64,000 nucleotides of DNA from Oxalicibacterium solurbis (GTDB taxonomy: Bacteria > Pseudomonadota > Gammaproteobacteria > Burkholderiales > Burkholderiaceae_D): the NCBI RefSeq assembly GCF_014635845.1, contig NZ_BMDP01000002.1, positions 62,001 to 126,000 on the forward strand. Reading direction: 5' to 3'. A program made the position numbers and the translations under genes. The notes beneath the pieces were generated by a model. That model saw nothing but the letters and a program-made list of their open reading frames with translations. It was not told the origin of the DNA and made no database searches. This document shows, piece after piece, positions 36,182 through 44,328 of this stretch. The number at the start of each line of letters is the position of its first letter. The first letter of the stretch is position 1.

Positions 36182-37102
36182 TCAGGCTTTCTTCACGTCC
36201 TTGAGTTCGATGCGCGATGGCACGCGGCCGGTCTGCACATAGGTCGATGCGCGTTCGCAATGGCCGGGCTGGTCGTCGAAGAACATGTGCGGCTTGAAGG
36301 CTGCCAGCACATCGGATTTCGATACGCCGCCCATGAAGAAAGTCTCGTCGATCGTCACGTCCCATACGCGTAGCGTGCGGATCACGCGTTCATGCGCCGG
36401 CGACGAGCGTGCGGTGACCAGCGCAGTGCGGATCGGTGCGGATGACACGTGCTTGAAGTTGTTCTGGATGTAGGACAGCGCTTTTAGCAGCCGCGCGAAC
36501 GGTCCTTCCGGTAGCGGCTTCAAGGCGTTTTCGCGCTCGTGATTTTCGAAGGCTTCAATACCTTGTGTCTGGTAGATGCGTTCCGACTCATCCGAGAAGA
36601 TGACGGCGTCGCCGTCGAAGGCGATGCGGATCTGGTCCAGCTCCTCGAAGGCATTGGCGGGTTTCTGGTACAGCAGCGCTGCTGCGGTGCTGGAATCGAT
36701 TGCCGCCTGCACGTCATCCTCGTGCAGTGAAAGAAACAGGCTGACATTGAAGGCGCGCAGATAGGGCGCCAGAGAGGCACCGCCGGACAGCACAGCGCGC
36801 GTGATGTCGAGTCCGTAGTGGTCGATCGAATTGAAGATGCGTAGGGAAGTCTCGGTCGAATTGCGCGACATGATGACGACTTCGACCAGGCGTTGGTCCG
36901 GCGTCAGTTCATTCAGTTTCAGCAACGCACGCACTAGCGCAAAGCCGGCGCCGGGTTTCAGGATTTCGTTTTCGTTGTCGATCTGATGCTGACGATAGGC
37001 TTCCAGCCCCTGGGTGCGGAAGATGGCTTCTTCCGCTTCGAGATCGAACAGGGCGCGGGATGAAATGCCGACTACCAGCAGTCGGTCGAGGGAAACGGGC
37101 AT
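36182..37102 (-). CDS. Cytosolic 5'-nucleotidase (NT5C1-like)
   Basis: 306 aa. The sequence matches the 5'-nucleotidase family PF06189: LLVVGISSRALFDLEAEEAIF at the N-terminus, EVVIMSRNSTETSLRIFNSIDHYGL, IAFDGDAVIFSDESERIYQTQGIEAF and FFMGGVSKSDVLAAFKPHMFFDDQ. These hydrolyse nucleoside monophosphates in the cytoplasm. The ATG at 37102 is preferred over a longer frame that runs antisense to the DUF1232 gene. Confidence 0.88.
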   Translation of the reverse strand: MPVSLDRLLVVGISSRALFDLEAEEAIFRTQGLEAYRQHQIDNENEILKPGAGFALVRALLKLNELTPDQRLVEVVIMSRNSTETSLRIFNSIDHYGLDITRAVLSGGASLAPYLRAFNVSLFLSLHEDDVQAAIDSSTAAALLYQKPANAFEELDQIRIAFDGDAVIFSDESERIYQTQGIEAFENHERENALKPLPEGPFARLLKALSYIQNNFKHVSSAPIRTALVTARSSPAHERVIRTLRVWDVTIDETFFMGGVSKSDVLAAFKPHMFFDDQPGHCERASTYVQTGRVPSRIELKDVKKA

Positions 37103-37187
37103 GGCGGAATTCCTGATGCAGGGACAAGACGATCCATTATAAGCACCGGCGCCGGTACAATTGCGGCTTGATCTTGGGGGAGATGGG

Positions 37188-37568
37188 ATGAGGCAGCAAT
37201 TGCGTGAGTGGGCGCGCCGCCTGAAGCGCGACATTGTAATGCTGTGGTTTGCGCGCCAGCATCCGGATACGCCGCTGCATGCACGGCTGCTGTGCATTGC
37301 GGCCGTACTGTACACCTTGAGTCCGATCGATCTGGTGCCGGACTTCATCCCGGTGCTTGGCTATCTGGACGATGTACTGCTGGTACCGGCATTGATCTGG
37401 TTGGCGATCCGTTTGTTGCCGCCGCATGTCGTAGAGGAATGCCGCCAGCGCGCCAGCGAATGGATGGTGGCGCAAGGAGAAAAACCGAAAAGCCTGATCG
37501 GCGCTGCGCTCGTCGTTATCGTGTGGATTGTGCTGGCGTGGCTATGCTGGCGCTGGCTGGCAAACTAG
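37188..37568 (+). CDS. DUF1232 (YkvA-type) membrane protein
   Basis: 126 aa. The DUF1232 core is clear: LLCIAAVLYTLSPIDLVPDFIPVLGYLDDVLLVPALIWLA, which forms two membrane segments around SPIDLVPDF, followed by a third helix at the C-terminus (ALVVIVWIVLAWLCWRWL). Function of the family is unknown. The ATG at 37188 follows a GGGGGAG sequence; a TTG nine codons upstream is possible but less likely. Confidence 0.88.
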   Translation: MRQQLREWARRLKRDIVMLWFARQHPDTPLHARLLCIAAVLYTLSPIDLVPDFIPVLGYLDDVLLVPALIWLAIRLLPPHVVEECRQRASEWMVAQGEKPKSLIGAALVVIVWIVLAWLCWRWLAN

Positions 37569-37704
37569 CGAATCGCGGCGTGCGTAAAGACGGTACAGGT
37601 AGAATGGAAGACCGGCGGTGCAGAAAAGCCGCCGGTGTGCACGAGGATGGGGATGTGCGTGGAGAAATGCGCCGCGATGGTGCGGCGCGTGTTCACTTAT
37701 GCGT

Positions 37705-37965
37705 TCACTTCTGGGCTTCTTCATCGTCCTTGTAGAAAGATGCGCGCGGCGTGCGTGTTGCGCGCTGCAACTTCTTCAGACCTGCCTTGGTGCCGAGATA
37801 AGCGCCAGCCAGACAGTACAGCAACGACATCCAGCCGAGATAGTAAAGGCCGATGAACGGCAACACGATGACCAGTATCGTCGCGAACAGGTCGCGCCGG
37901 TTTATCGTGATCAGATAGTGCGAGATCGCGTAGACGATGAAGAGTCCGATGAAGCCGATCAGCAT
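37705..37965 (-). CDS. Small two-helix membrane protein
   Basis: 86 aa. Two to three hydrophobic segments (MLIGFIGLFIVYAISHYLI, LFATILVIVLPFIGLYYLGW, LLYCLAGAYLG) and a Lys/Arg-rich, acidic-ended tail (KDDEEAQK). AGGGGA stands 6 nt before the ATG. No known family recognised. It points away from nsrR. Confidence 0.7.
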   Translation of the reverse strand: MLIGFIGLFIVYAISHYLITINRRDLFATILVIVLPFIGLYYLGWMSLLYCLAGAYLGTKAGLKKLQRATRTPRASFYKDDEEAQK

Positions 37966-38125
37966 GTTATGTCCCCTGTATGATTTTGCTTGGTGCGGAT
38001 ATTGCTACATTCTAGCATCGGCAATCGGCGTGTCCGGGTGGATTGCAGACGCAATTTGCACATGAATTGGCAGCATGACAAGTCGCCGCAGACCGGGAAA
38101 TGTCAGGCACAAATCGGAAATAAAT

Positions 38126-38148
38126 TTGTTGCTTTTAAAATGCATGTT
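38126..38148. promoter_or_regulatory. NsrR-type operator upstream of nsrR
   Basis: An 11-1-11 inverted repeat, left arm TTGTTGCTTTT and right arm AAATGCATGTT. The right arm matches 10 of 11 positions of the known NsrR half-site AAATGCATCTT. It lies 37 bp before the nsrR ATG, suggesting autoregulation. Confidence 0.65.
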
Positions 38149-38184
38149 TAATAGAATGATTACCGTTGTGGAGGGCACTGACCG

Positions 38185-38637
38185 ATGAAGTTGACCCGGT
38201 TCTCAGATATCGGATTGCGCGTGCTGATGTATTTGGCAAAAGAAACGCGCACGCCGCCGGTGACGGTGTCCGAAGTCTCGCAGCAGTTCGACGTACCGCA
38301 CAACCATCTGGTCAAGGTCGTCGGCACGATGGCGAAGATGGGCTGGATCGATGCAGTACGCGGCCGCAACGGCGGCATCCGGCTTGCAGCCGATCCTGGC
38401 AGCCTGCGCATCGGCAGCGTGCTGCGCGTGCTGGAAGGCGACAACGAGGCAATCGATTGCGAAGGCATCGGTTGCAGGCTGTCCGGCGATTGCCGCTTGC
38501 GCGCAATATTGCGCGACGGCATTGAAGCGTTTTATAGCGCCATGGATGAATACACGCTGGCCGACATTGTCGGCGGCAATACCGGCGAATACATTGTGAA
38601 AATGCACCGCAGTTTCACGATGGGACGCGCGGCCTAG
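38185..38637 (+). CDS. nsrR: Rrf2-family nitric-oxide-sensing repressor NsrR
   Basis: 150 aa. Winged helix-turn-helix start (MKLTRFSDIGLRVLMYLA, VSQQFDVPHNHLVKVVGTMAKMGWIDAVRGRNGGIRLA) followed by three Cys with spacing Cys-x4-Cys-x5-Cys (CEGIGCRLSGDC), the NsrR [Fe-S] cluster pattern, and YTLADIV near the end. NsrR binds an NO-sensitive iron-sulfur cluster and represses NO-detoxification genes. GGAGGG precedes the start. It is followed by a small terminator and then hmp, which also carries an NsrR-type operator. Confidence 0.93.
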   Translation: MKLTRFSDIGLRVLMYLAKETRTPPVTVSEVSQQFDVPHNHLVKVVGTMAKMGWIDAVRGRNGGIRLAADPGSLRIGSVLRVLEGDNEAIDCEGIGCRLSGDCRLRAILRDGIEAFYSAMDEYTLADIVGGNTGEYIVKMHRSFTMGRAA

Positions 38638-38656
38638 ATCAAGTAGTGAAGTGTCG

Positions 38657-38676
38657 AGACCCTTCGGGGTCTTTTT
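38657..38676 (+). terminator. Short intrinsic terminator between nsrR and hmp
   Basis: AGACCC-TTCG-GGGTCT hairpin with a stable UUCG-type loop followed by TTTT, 19 bp after the nsrR stop; it would let hmp be controlled mainly from its own promoter. Confidence 0.75.
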
Positions 38677-38686
38677 CGGAGTCTTA

Positions 38687-38709
38687 AAGTGGCATTTTAA
38701 ATGCAACAT
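38687..38709. promoter_or_regulatory. NsrR-type operator upstream of hmp
   Basis: 11-1-11 inverted repeat with arms AAGTGGCATTT and AAATGCAACAT, each matching 9 of 11 positions of the NsrR consensus (AAGATGCATTT / AAATGCATCTT). It ends directly before the AAGGAG ribosome-binding site of hmp, so binding would also cover the transcript start region. Confidence 0.75.
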
Positions 38710-38720
38710 AAGGAGTGTTC

Positions 38721-39917
38721 ATGTTATCCGCAGCATCCCGTCCGTACATCGACGCCAGTGTTCCAGTCCTTCGCGAGCATGGCCTGACCATCACCAAGGT
38801 GTTCTACCAAGATTTGTTCGAAAACTATCCGCATCTGCGCAACACGTTCAATGCCGGCAACCAGGCCAGCGGCGCGCAGCAGCAATCGCTCGCTTCGGCT
38901 GTGTTTGCCTATGCGGCAAACATCGACAATGCCGCCGCGCTGGCGCCGGTGATCTCACGCATCGTGCACAAGCACGTGTCGCTGGGCATCACGGCCGCCT
39001 ACTATCCGATCGTCGGCCATCATCTGCTGGGCGCGATCAAGAAGGTGCTGGGCGATGCCGCCACACCGGAACTGATCGAAGCCTGGGCTGAAGCCTACGG
39101 CCTGTTGGCAAAGGCGCTGATCGAAGAGGAAAGCAAGCTGTATGCGGAAGCCGGCATCATCCCGGGTGCGCTGTTCAACATGCGCGTGACCGAGATCAGC
39201 AAGGAAAGCGAACTGGTCAAGGCGTTCACGATGGTGCCGCTGGACGGTGTCGCGCTGCCGGCATTCAAGCCGGGCCAGTATGTGAGCGTGGCGGTGCAAC
39301 TGCCGAGTGGCATGCGCCAGCTGCGTCAGTACAGCCTCTCCGATGCACCGGATCGCCAGCATCTGCGCGTCTCGGTCAAGCGCGAAGTGGCCGGCGACGA
39401 AACGCCTGCCGGTGAAGTCTCGAATTGGCTGCACGACAATGTGGAAGTCGGCAGCCTGCTGCAGGTCAGCAAGCCGTTCGGCGATTTCCTGCCGGAGACC
39501 GAGGGCGACGAGCCGATCGTGTTGCTGTCGGCCGGTATCGGTATCACGCCGATGATTTCGACCTTGAATCGCATCGCCGAAAAATCGCCGAAGCGCCGTG
39601 TGATCTTCGCGCATGCAGCTCGCCGCCAGGATCACCATCCGCATCGCGCCGATCTCGAAAAGGCAAAGCAGCGTATGCCCAATCTGGAAAGCGTGACTTT
39701 CTACGAGGAAGATGCCGATGCACATCCGGAAGTGCTGCCGGGCCGCATGCAGCTCAAGCAGCTGCCGCAATGGGAAGTCGACAAGGCGAACATCTACATG
39801 TGCGGTCCGCTGCCGTTCATGCAGCAGCAATGGGCCGATCTGCTGGCACATGGCGTGCCGCAGGAACGCCTGCATCGCGAAGTGTTCGGCCCCGACATGC
39901 TGGATCACTTGATCTGA
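38721..39917 (+). CDS. hmp: Flavohemoprotein, NO dioxygenase
   Basis: 398 aa. Globin domain (about residues 1-140; ITKVFYQDLFENYPHLRNTFN, proximal-His region IVHKHVSLGI), then a FAD-binding domain with RQYSLSDAPD and an NAD(P)H domain with LLSAGIGITPMISTLNRIA, ending EVFGPDMLDHLI. It converts NO and O2 to nitrate using NADPH. The ATG at 38721 with AAGGAG 5 nt upstream is chosen; a GTG two codons earlier overlaps that site. Preceded by an NsrR operator. Confidence 0.96.
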   Translation: MLSAASRPYIDASVPVLREHGLTITKVFYQDLFENYPHLRNTFNAGNQASGAQQQSLASAVFAYAANIDNAAALAPVISRIVHKHVSLGITAAYYPIVGHHLLGAIKKVLGDAATPELIEAWAEAYGLLAKALIEEESKLYAEAGIIPGALFNMRVTEISKESELVKAFTMVPLDGVALPAFKPGQYVSVAVQLPSGMRQLRQYSLSDAPDRQHLRVSVKREVAGDETPAGEVSNWLHDNVEVGSLLQVSKPFGDFLPETEGDEPIVLLSAGIGITPMISTLNRIAEKSPKRRVIFAHAARRQDHHPHRADLEKAKQRMPNLESVTFYEEDADAHPEVLPGRMQLKQLPQWEVDKANIYMCGPLPFMQQQWADLLAHGVPQERLHREVFGPDMLDHLI

Positions 39918-40046
39918 GGTCGTGCGGGCTTGTCCGGCCGCATCGATGATGTGCCCGGCATTGCCGGCTTATCGAAAATAAAGCATGAAACGAACGTCGC
40001 AATGCAGTTGTGGCGGCGTTCGTGATTCCCTTGGGAGGGTATCGGC

Positions 40047-40457
40047 ATGAATCTCGAAAAATATCGCCATCAGCATTCGGACATTCTTAAAAGTATCCAG
40101 GTGCTACGCGAACTGTCCAGGCTGGGCATTGCGGAAAAAGCCGCGGAAATCGCGCAATGCGTCATTTCGATGAGCTCGGTCATCAAGCTGCATCTGTCGG
40201 TGGAAGACCGCTATCTGTATCCGGAGCTGCAGAAGTCCGGCAACCGGCGGCTCGCCAGCATGGGCAAGCAGTATCAGCAGGAAATGCAGAAGATCGCTTC
40301 CGCCTATATCGGCTTTGCCGCGAAGTGGAACGAGGCGTCCAAGCTGGCACGCGATCCCGAAGGATTTCGCCGGGAAGCGAATCAGGTCCTGAAGATCCTG
40401 TTCGAACGTATCCGCAAGGAAAACCGGGATTTCTACCCGGCCATCGAGCATAGCTGA
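40047..40457 (+). CDS. Hemerythrin-like protein
   Basis: 136 aa all-helical protein with metal-binding-like motifs: HQHSDIL near the N-terminus, HLSVEDRYLYPEL in the middle (His, Glu) and KENRDFYPAIE at the end. The last motif lacks the His normally found before the Glu, so the di-iron site may be altered. Proteins of this kind near hmp/nsrR are associated with NO or oxidative stress handling. GGGAGGG ribosome-binding site; 129 bp after hmp. Confidence 0.75.
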   Translation: MNLEKYRHQHSDILKSIQVLRELSRLGIAEKAAEIAQCVISMSSVIKLHLSVEDRYLYPELQKSGNRRLASMGKQYQQEMQKIASAYIGFAAKWNEASKLARDPEGFRREANQVLKILFERIRKENRDFYPAIEHS

Positions 40458-40512
40458 TCCGTATCTTGTTCTGATAAATGAGCAGTCGGATGTGTTGTGT
40501 CTAGCTAGCTGT

Positions 40513-40650
40513 ATGAAGCAATGGATAGCGGAGCAGCGATGGGCCAGAGCACTGCCGGCGAGTTCAATACTGCGATGGAAGACGCGCCGCTGTGGCGTAC
40601 ACATCCTGGTCGAGTTGTTCGGCGCTGACATGCTGAATCATTTGATCTGA
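40513..40650 (+). pseudogene. Decayed remnant of an hmp 3' end
   Basis: The last 39 nt (40612-40650) encode ELFGADMLNHLI and a stop, matching the C-terminus of the neighbouring hmp (EVFGPDMLDHLI) at 9 of 12 residues and 33 of 39 bases. A second matching piece, GAGCAGCGATGGGCC near 40531, corresponds to CAGCAGCAATGGGCC in hmp; the stretch between them is 24 nt longer and not similar. The reading frame is open for 45 codons from the ATG at 40513, but it lacks the globin, FAD and most NAD domains, so it cannot be functional. It looks like the leftover of a duplicated or replaced flavohemoprotein gene. Confidence 0.7.
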
Positions 40651-40692
40651 TAAAGCACAATGACCGGTACGCATCTGTCGTGCCTGCGCCAT

Positions 40693-40723
40693 AAAAAAAT
40701 CCGCTCAAAAGGCGGATTTTTTT
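40693..40723. terminator. Terminator between the hmp remnant and the MCP gene
   Basis: Arms AAAAAAATCCGC (40693-40704) and GCGGATTTTTTT (40712-40723) around a 7-nt loop; runs on both strands allow bidirectional termination. Confidence 0.85.
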
Positions 40724-40743
40724 TATGTGCCCAAGCGTTGCGA

Positions 40744-42462
40744 TCAGAACTGTTCCCAGTCGTCTTCGTCTCTGCTTGCAACGGCAGCCGGTGCGCCATT
40801 GGCGACACGCTGGACCTTGGCGGGAGCAGCGGCGGTTTTTTGCGCGGCTGGCGGCAAGGTCTTGTGACGCGGCTGCAGGCTGACGACCTGTGCCGTCTGC
40901 GCATGCATCTGGTCGTTGCCGACCTTGAACACGCTGACGGTGGCCGACAATTTCGCTGCCTGTTCTTCCAGCGACGATGCTGCCGCCGCCGCTTCCTCGA
41001 CCAGCGCGGCATTCTGCTGCGTGACCTGGTCCATCTGGCTGATCGCCGTGTTGACCTGCTCGATGCCGGCGCTCTGTTCCTGGCTGGCGGCGAGGATTTC
41101 GCCCATGATGTCGGTCACATGCTTGACGCTGTCGACGACCTCTTTCATCGTCACGCCGGCCTGAGCGACCAGTTTGCTGCCGGCATCGACCTTGTGCACC
41201 GAATCGTCGATCAGCGTCTTGATTTCCTTGGCTGCCGAGGCGGAACGCTGTGCCAGGCTGCGCACCTCGCTGGCGACGACGGCAAAGCCGCGCCCCTGCT
41301 CGCCGGCGCGTGCCGCTTCGACTGCCGCGTTCAATGCGAGGATATTGGTCTGGAACGCAATGCCGTCGATGACGCCGATGATGTCGACGATCTTCTTGGC
41401 CGAAGCGTCGATCGATCCCATCGTGTCGACAACTTCGGACACTACGCTGCCGCCGCGCGCTGCCACTTCGGAAGCGGAAATCGCCATCTGGTTGGCCTGG
41501 CGTGCATTGTCTTCGTTCTGCTTGACGGTAGAGGTCAGCTCTTCCATCGACGATGCGGTTTCTTCCAGTGATGCAGCCTGCTGCTCGGTGCGGCTGGACA
41601 AATCCATATTGCCGGCGGCGATCTGCGTGGTGGCAGTGCCGATCGAGACGCTGCCTTCGCGCACAAGAGCGACGGTTTCCGTCAAACGTTGCTGCATCAG
41701 TTGCAGGCCGCGCATCAGGCGTCCCATTTCATCGTTCGACTTGATCTCGATCTTCGTCGTCAGGTCGCCCGAGGCGATCGCATCGAAGTGCTGCAGCATT
41801 TCCTCCAGCGGACGATTGATTGCACGGATCAGGAAGAAGGCCGAGATGGCGACGGCCAGCAGGCCGAACAGCACGCCGCCGATGGCCGCCGTGCGGAACA
41901 GCGAGAACAGGTGCTGACTGTTTTCATAGCCGGCAGCGGCATTCTTCGTCTGCAGGTCGATCAGCGCATTCGCGCTTTTGGAAAGGTTCTGATAAAGCGG
42001 CGACATTTTGGTCATCAGGATGCTGGTGGCTTCCTCGACCCGCCCGGCGCGCAACGCACCGATCAGCGCCTGATTGCCATCCTTCAGATAGAGTTCGCGC
42101 TTTTCTGTGACTTCTTTCGCCAGCCGGCCTTCCTCTTCGCTTTCCACCGGCAGCGCCAGGTATTTGTTCCAGGAAGCATCGGACTCCGCATAGAAATTCT
42201 CCGCACGTTTCAACTGTGCTTCGGCATTGGGATCGTTCGGTTCCATGGCGACGCGGTTGATCGCGGCGCGTGCCTGCAGCAGGCGGGTCAGCATCACGTT
42301 GATGGCATCGGATGACGGCAGCTCGTTCATGTACATGTGCTGCATGGTGGTGTTGCTCGTTTGCAGGCCGATGACGCCCATTGCACCGCCGACGATCAGC
42401 ATAATGCCCATGAACCCCATGGTCAGCAGCAGTCGCAACTTGATCGACACGTTTTTCAGCAT
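40744..42462 (-). CDS. Methyl-accepting chemotaxis protein
   Basis: 572 aa. Membrane helix 1 (about residues 8-33), a four-helix-bundle type periplasmic sensor (about 35-190), helix 2 (about 192-215), a HAMP domain (about 216-268, with [23 protein letters not shown]) and a cytoplasmic signalling domain with the conserved hairpin tip [41 protein letters not shown]. The C-terminus ends in DWEQF, resembling the NWETF pentapeptide that docks CheR/CheB. The ligand is unknown. GGAGGG precedes the ATG at 42462. The upstream gene is a cheW, 58 bp away; no other che genes are in the window. Confidence 0.95.
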   Translation of the reverse strand: MLKNVSIKLRLLLTMGFMGIMLIVGGAMGVIGLQTSNTTMQHMYMNELPSSDAINVMLTRLLQARAAINRVAMEPNDPNAEAQLKRAENFYAESDASWNKYLALPVESEEEGRLAKEVTEKRELYLKDGNQALIGALRAGRVEEATSILMTKMSPLYQNLSKSANALIDLQTKNAAAGYENSQHLFSLFRTAAIGGVLFGLLAVAISAFFLIRAINRPLEEMLQHFDAIASGDLTTKIEIKSNDEMGRLMRGLQLMQQRLTETVALVREGSVSIGTATTQIAAGNMDLSSRTEQQAASLEETASSMEELTSTVKQNEDNARQANQMAISASEVAARGGSVVSEVVDTMGSIDASAKKIVDIIGVIDGIAFQTNILALNAAVEAARAGEQGRGFAVVASEVRSLAQRSASAAKEIKTLIDDSVHKVDAGSKLVAQAGVTMKEVVDSVKHVTDIMGEILAASQEQSAGIEQVNTAISQMDQVTQQNAALVEEAAAAASSLEEQAAKLSATVSVFKVGNDQMHAQTAQVVSLQPRHKTLPPAAQKTAAAPAKVQRVANGAPAAVASRDEDDWEQF

Positions 42463-42520
42463 GGTCCTTCCCTCCTTGGTTGCAAAGACGATTTCTTGCG
42501 TATGGTGTTTACGCTGCGAT

Positions 42521-43015
42521 TCATGCGGCGAATTTTTCGACCAGGTCGAGTGCATCGACGTCCATCAGCCTGTCGATATCGAGCAGGATCAGCATGCGGT
42601 CGTCGAATACGCCGAGGCCGAGCAGATGATCGGTCGCGACGGCGGCGCCCATTTGCGGTGGCGGCCTCAATTGATCTGCAGCCAGTGCGACGACGTCGGA
42701 TACGCCGTCGACGACGATGCCCATGATGCGTCCCCGGACATTGAGGACGATGACGACGGTGAACTGGTCATAGACAGGCTCGCCCAGGTCGAACCTGATT
42801 CGCATGTCCACGATCGGCACGATGGTGCCGCGCAGATTCAATACGCCTTTCAGGTAAGCCGGGGTGTTGGCCAGCTGCGTGACGGTTTCGTAGCCGCGCA
42901 ATTCCTGCACGTTGCGCAGATCGATTCCGTATTCTTCTTGTCCAAGAGTAAAAGCCAGAAATTCCTGTTCGGCTGTCGGAGACGAGGACGTACTTGCTTG
43001 CAACGGCAATGACAT
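42521..43015 (-). CDS. cheW: CheW coupling protein
   Basis: 164 aa. CheW fold with [25 protein letters not shown], the [24 protein letters not shown] strand pair and [20 protein letters not shown]. CheW links receptors to the CheA kinase. The ATG at 43015 has AAAGGA 7-8 nt upstream. It lies in one unit with the downstream MCP gene, suggesting a dedicated receptor-coupler pair, with CheA elsewhere in the genome. Confidence 0.95.
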   Translation of the reverse strand: MSLPLQASTSSSPTAEQEFLAFTLGQEEYGIDLRNVQELRGYETVTQLANTPAYLKGVLNLRGTIVPIVDMRIRFDLGEPVYDQFTVVIVLNVRGRIMGIVVDGVSDVVALAADQLRPPPQMGAAVATDHLLGLGVFDDRMLILLDIDRLMDVDALDLVEKFAA

Positions 43016-43301
43016 GGCTATCCTTTCAAGGCAGATGGGCGAAATGAAAATTCCACGTGGAAAATTCTTCGAATGCAAAGAAGCATGATTCCGCCTGCCG
43101 AATTTGCGCCGAATTTGAGTCAATGCAGAGGAGTGTCATTCATATTCCTTGCAAAAAGTCTCATCTGCGAACGAAAGGGAGACTACTGGCAACAGGTGAA
43201 AAGAGCGCGCAAAATGGAAGCGTCGGCAGAAGGAGAACATTTCTACCCGACGATTCGACGTTGCCGCAATGTATTGCTTCTGGGCAATTATTTACAGGGA
43301 G

Positions 43302-43326
43302 AAATACTACCAAATTGGTAGTATTT
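43302..43326. promoter_or_regulatory. Perfect 25-bp palindrome upstream of the XRE regulator
   Basis: Arms AAATACTACCAA (43302-43313) and TTGGTAGTATTT (43315-43326) are exact inverse complements around a single A. It lies 50 bp before the ATG of the XRE regulator, in the 360-bp region divergent from cheW, and is a strong candidate for an autoregulatory operator. Confidence 0.7.
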
Positions 43327-43375
43327 GGCACAAGGAAAACCTAGACGATTGTGTCTCATTCTTGATAAGACACGC

Positions 43376-43681
43376 ATGTCGATTTTCGCCAAACGATTGA
43401 AAGAAGCGCGCCAGGATATGGGGTGGTCGCAGGAGCGGCTGGGGATAGAAATCGGATTGGAAGAAGCCTCGGCCAGCACCCGCATGAATCGCTACGAGCT
43501 CGGAAAACGAGCGCCGAACTGCGATCTGGTGCAACGCATCGCGATGGTGCTGGACCTTCCTGTATCTTATTTTTATGCCGCCAGCGACGAGGAAGCATTG
43601 CTGCTTGTCATGTTCCACAGGATGAACGCAGTCGAACGCCAGAAAGTCATGGAAACGGTGCGTGCGCTCAGCGTGCACTGA
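43376..43681 (+). CDS. XRE-family transcriptional regulator
   Basis: 101 aa. A helix-turn-helix domain covers most of the protein (FAKRLKEARQDMGWSQERLGIEIGLEEASASTRMNRYELGKRAPNCDLVQRIAMVLDLPVSYFY), followed by a short helical tail (LLLVMFHRMNAVERQKVMETVRAL) that may dimerise. The ATG at 43376 is used because the upstream frame extends through the palindrome and is not conserved-looking. It is transcribed alone, away from cheW. Regulated genes are unknown. Confidence 0.9.
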   Translation: MSIFAKRLKEARQDMGWSQERLGIEIGLEEASASTRMNRYELGKRAPNCDLVQRIAMVLDLPVSYFYAASDEEALLLVMFHRMNAVERQKVMETVRALSVH

Positions 43682-43931
43682 GTCGGCCGATCACGAATCC
43701 GATAGTTGTTCGATGGTATGCAGCCATCGCAGGGCAGGTCTTTACTTATTCCTCATGTTGGAACAGAGCGGTGCGATGGTGCCGTGCGGGAGTTGTGCGG
43801 AAAATGCGCACGCTTCCATGGGGCGTCGCTACCCCGGGGCATTTCGGTTTATTCGAGAGAGAAGAACAGCGTTGAATGGAGCGCTGTCGCGAGGGCCAAT
43901 AATCGTCTGCCATCGCGCGAAAGCATGCAGA

Positions 43932-43971
43932 GAAAAGAAAAAGGCGGCACCCGATGAACAGGAGCCGCCTT
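43932..43971 (-). terminator. Terminator downstream of tRNA-Leu
   Basis: AAGGCGGC / GCCGCCTT arms at 43941-43948 and 43964-43971; on the minus strand they are followed by a T-rich run. It lies 19 bp past the 3' end of the tRNA. Confidence 0.85.
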
Positions 43972-43989
43972 GTGCAACCAGTAGTCTGG

Positions 43990-44074
43990 TGGTGCCGGGA
44001 GCCGGAATCGAACCGGCACGCCTTGCGGCGCGGGATTTTGAGTCCCGTGCGTCTACCAGTTCCGCCATCCCGGC
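43990..44074 (-). tRNA. tRNA-Leu(CAA)
   Basis: The minus strand folds as a class II tRNA: acceptor GCCGGGA / TCCCGGC, D-arm beginning GGCGGAACTGGTAGACGC, anticodon loop CTCAAAA with anticodon CAA, a long variable arm, the T loop GGTTCGATTCC and an encoded CCA end (total 85 nt). The long variable arm and anticodon both indicate leucine. Confidence 0.97.
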
Positions 44075-44328
44075 AACGCAAGCCCGCTATTATGGAGGAA
44101 TTGCCTTTTCTGGGCAAGCCTTCGTCTAAGGCGTCTTTTCGCCGAGGCAAGCCTGCTTTCATCGCGTGAATAGAAATGCGCGGCGCATTGTTGTGTAGAG
44201 CGCGAATTGTTAAATATTGTTCGGCAATAAAGTTGACCCCTGGCATTCTGTATGCCTAGAATGGCGCGAATTCGCCGGCAGGTCCGCCTGTCTCCTACAA
44301 GAAGAAAAACGTTCTCTCCAGTTCCCCG

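Noticed and set aside
43051-43062. A 12-bp palindrome TTCCACGTGGAA upstream of cheW
   Set aside because: Short and single; palindromes of this size occur by chance. It could still be a site, but nothing supports it.
43829-44068. An open frame reading through the tRNA-Leu gene
   Set aside because: It overlaps a well-folded tRNA; such frames appear in many genomes as annotation artefacts.
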